From assembly GCF_000145255.1 (NCBI RefSeq), contig NC_014394.1, positions 806,001 to 870,000 on the forward strand: 64,000 bases of DNA, read 5' to 3'. The notes under the pieces are model-generated. The model saw nothing but the letters and a program-made list of their open reading frames with translations. It was not told where the DNA came from and did not search any database. This DNA comes from Gallionella capsiferriformans ES-2 (GTDB lineage: Bacteria > Pseudomonadota > Gammaproteobacteria > Burkholderiales > Gallionellaceae). Shown here one piece after another: positions 63,043-64,000 of this stretch; within the stretch, counting starts at the first letter, position 1; every line of letters begins with the position of its first letter. A program made the position numbers and the translations under genes.

Positions 63043-63070
63043 TTGACAATTATCGCTGCGATACTATAAT
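63043..63070 (+). promoter_or_regulatory. Strong sigma70 promoter of the structured RNA
   Basis: TTGACA (63043-63048) and TATAAT (63065-63070) are perfect consensus boxes with a 16-bp spacer. Confidence 0.85.
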
Positions 63071-63076
63071 ACGCAT

Positions 63077-63210
63077 CAGTAAGACCTGCCCTGAGCGAGC
63101 GCAAAAGGCAGCGCCGCCCGAGAAATCGGGTTCCACCTGGAGTGGAAATTCACAGAAATGTGATAGAGAACCTCGCACGCGATGACCACCGAAAGGTGGT
63201 CGTTGTCTTT
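63077..63210 (+). ncRNA. Structured small RNA of unknown family
   Basis: A roughly 134-nt RNA follows the strong promoter, with no ORF. It can fold into CTGCC/GGCAG (63086-63111), CCCGA-gaaa-TCGGG (63117-63130), TTCCAC/GTGGAA (63131-63147), TCACA-gaaa-TGTGA (63150-63163) and the terminal hairpin. GGTTC and GAACC could close a multibranch around the third and fourth. Three stems carry GAAA tetraloops, a sign of selected structure. An immunity-type antisense RNA such as phage C4 is a hypothesis I cannot confirm. Confidence 0.7.
63184..63210 (+). terminator. Terminator of the structured RNA
   Basis: GACCACC (63184-63190) and GGTGGTC (63195-63201) around GAAA, followed by GTTGTCTTT. It also ends just beyond the convergent gene's stop at 63211. 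Confidence 0.75.
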
Positions 63211-63834
63211 CTAGCCTTTGATTTTTCGTCCTTCATAAACTGCTTTTAACAGTGCGTTAAAACTTACCTTACCTGATTTTCGTTGCCGGTCTGTTATTTT
63301 TTCAAGAATATAAGCTGATTGAACTCGTAGAAGAACGTGTTTTTTCCGAGACTTGGATTTTTCTACCTCAAAGAAAATGGCATACCGTGCCGCAGTCTGG
63401 CTTGAATCTGAGTCTGGAATTTCAAAAGTAACGAAATTCTGGACGTCAGAGCCGGCAATTTGAATTTTTCGCTGCTGTAATTCGTGAATAATTTTTGGTA
63501 AATATTGTATGGATAGGCGATATCTTTGTTCATTTAGAACGCGGCGTTCGCGGCCATTATCGAAAATTTCTTCAGCGGGAATTTGGCTTTCTACTCGATC
63601 GTCATGTTTTATTGAGTGCGAAAAGCAATGGCAAGAAAACAAAATAATGACATGAATTTCAAATCCTAGGTTCGGGTCAATTCGAATGGCAAACGCTTCA
63701 AGATGCGACAAATCCCATGTGTCGGCTTTATATTGGATAATGCCAAATCGGTGATGAGGTTCAACCGCATCATGATGCTGACCCATCAACTGATTTTCTT
63801 CAGAAGCTTCAATATTTTCGACAGTATTATTCAT
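63211..63834 (-). CDS. Hypothetical protein next to the integrase
   Basis: A 207-residue protein without signal peptide. The centre contains a hydrophobic beta-strand (EIHVIILFSCHCFSH) with clustered His and Cys, then a long mixed region (QYLPKIIHELQQRKI, RYAIFFEVEKS) and a basic C-terminus. I do not recognise the family. It lies 85 bp after the integrase on the same strand, so the two may be co-transcribed. Base composition is AT-richer than the core genes. Confidence 0.7.
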   Translation of the reverse strand: MNNTVENIEASEENQLMGQHHDAVEPHHRFGIIQYKADTWDLSHLEAFAIRIDPNLGFEIHVIILFSCHCFSHSIKHDDRVESQIPAEEIFDNGRERRVLNEQRYRLSIQYLPKIIHELQQRKIQIAGSDVQNFVTFEIPDSDSSQTAARYAIFFEVEKSKSRKKHVLLRVQSAYILEKITDRQRKSGKVSFNALLKAVYEGRKIKG

Positions 63835-63919
63835 GAAGCGCTGGTTAATTTAAATCCCATCAATCGGTGACTGCTGGTATTGTCTCATTAGTTGAGTGAT
63901 TGTTGGTGGCCGCTGTGTG

Positions 63920-64000
63920 TCACCCCAGTTTTTTTGCCAGCCTTAGAGTGTCCAAGTGCGTGTATCTCTTTACCATCTCCGCGTTACTGTGACCTGTCAC
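63920..64000 (-). CDS. Tyrosine integrase, C-terminal end only
   Basis: The leftward frame is open from the window edge and ends at 63920. The last 26 residues read TGHSNAEMVKRYTHLDTLR and then LAKKLG, the end of a phage-type tyrosine recombinase. The Tyr in KRYTHL is the catalytic residue, and the upstream GHSN is its usual partner motif. The rest lies outside the window. It shows that an integrating element is present. Confidence 0.85.
   Translation of the reverse strand: MTGHSNAEMVKRYTHLDTLRLAKKLG

Larger units (their letters stand above)
60158..64000. mobile_element. Left part of an integrated element (genomic island or prophage-like)
   Basis: After tRNA-Leu the core gene order stops. 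An AlpA-like regulator, a RepA-like ATPase, unknown small genes, a structured RNA and a tyrosine integrase C-terminus at the window edge follow. The boundary next to tRNA-Leu is inferred; the right boundary is outside the window. Confidence 0.7.

Noticed and set aside
1..64000. CRISPR arrays, IS elements and rRNA genes
   Set aside because: None seen; no regularly spaced repeats or transposase motifs were found.

Overview
The window looks like the chromosome of a betaproteobacterium. The evidence is the acpP-fabF-pabC-mltG-tmk-holB-tatD order, a FimV-like protein, RlmM, a CysM-type cysteine synthase, a cytochrome-c-dependent NO reductase and a dense set of PAS/GAF/c-di-GMP sensors. The Gallionellaceae/Nitrosomonadales are my best guess. 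That is a judgement from gene content, not from a database match.

Region 1 (1-17 kb) is signalling plus nitric oxide detoxification. It holds the end of an HPt-bearing protein, a response regulator, a FIST sensor, a PAS-GAF-GGDEF diguanylate cyclase, an NsrR-like Rrf2 repressor facing norC-norB-nnrS, a NIT-domain chemoreceptor, two AT-rich HD-GYP genes, an Aer-like PAS chemoreceptor with a periplasmic c-type heme motif, and an unusual HTH-receiver regulator with a short orphan gene coupled to it.

Region 2 (17.3-28.2 kb) is a guanidine-nitrogen operon. A sigma54-type promoter precedes a near-canonical guanidine-I (ykkC) riboswitch with its terminator hairpin and a short coupled leader ORF. 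An ABC permease and ATPase, two carboxyguanidine-deiminase-type proteins (UAAP1/2), a biotin-dependent guanidine/urea carboxylase, allophanate hydrolase, a TIM-barrel protein of unknown role and the ABC substrate-binding protein follow. A strong terminator and an EamA exporter come next.

Region 3 (28.2-46.7 kb) is mixed housekeeping and transport: a DnaA-box cluster, PilZ, a BFD-like protein, CysM, FimV-like, ankyrin, AmiC, TsaE, QueG, a P-type ATPase, a DapB-like protein, DUF389, NhaD, a decayed exported pentapeptide-repeat gene and a large secreted protein of unknown function.

Region 4 (46.8-59.7 kb) is core: RlmM with a long basic N-terminal extension, a Gph-like phosphatase, SppA, TesA divergent from a YbbA/YbbP-type ABC exporter, then acpP to tatD.

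Region 5 (59.7-64 kb) has four tRNA genes (Gly, Gly, Cys, Leu) followed by the start of an integrated element. It contains an AlpA-like regulator, a RepA-like ATPase, small unknown genes, a promoter-to-terminator structured RNA and, at the window edge, the C-terminus of a tyrosine integrase.
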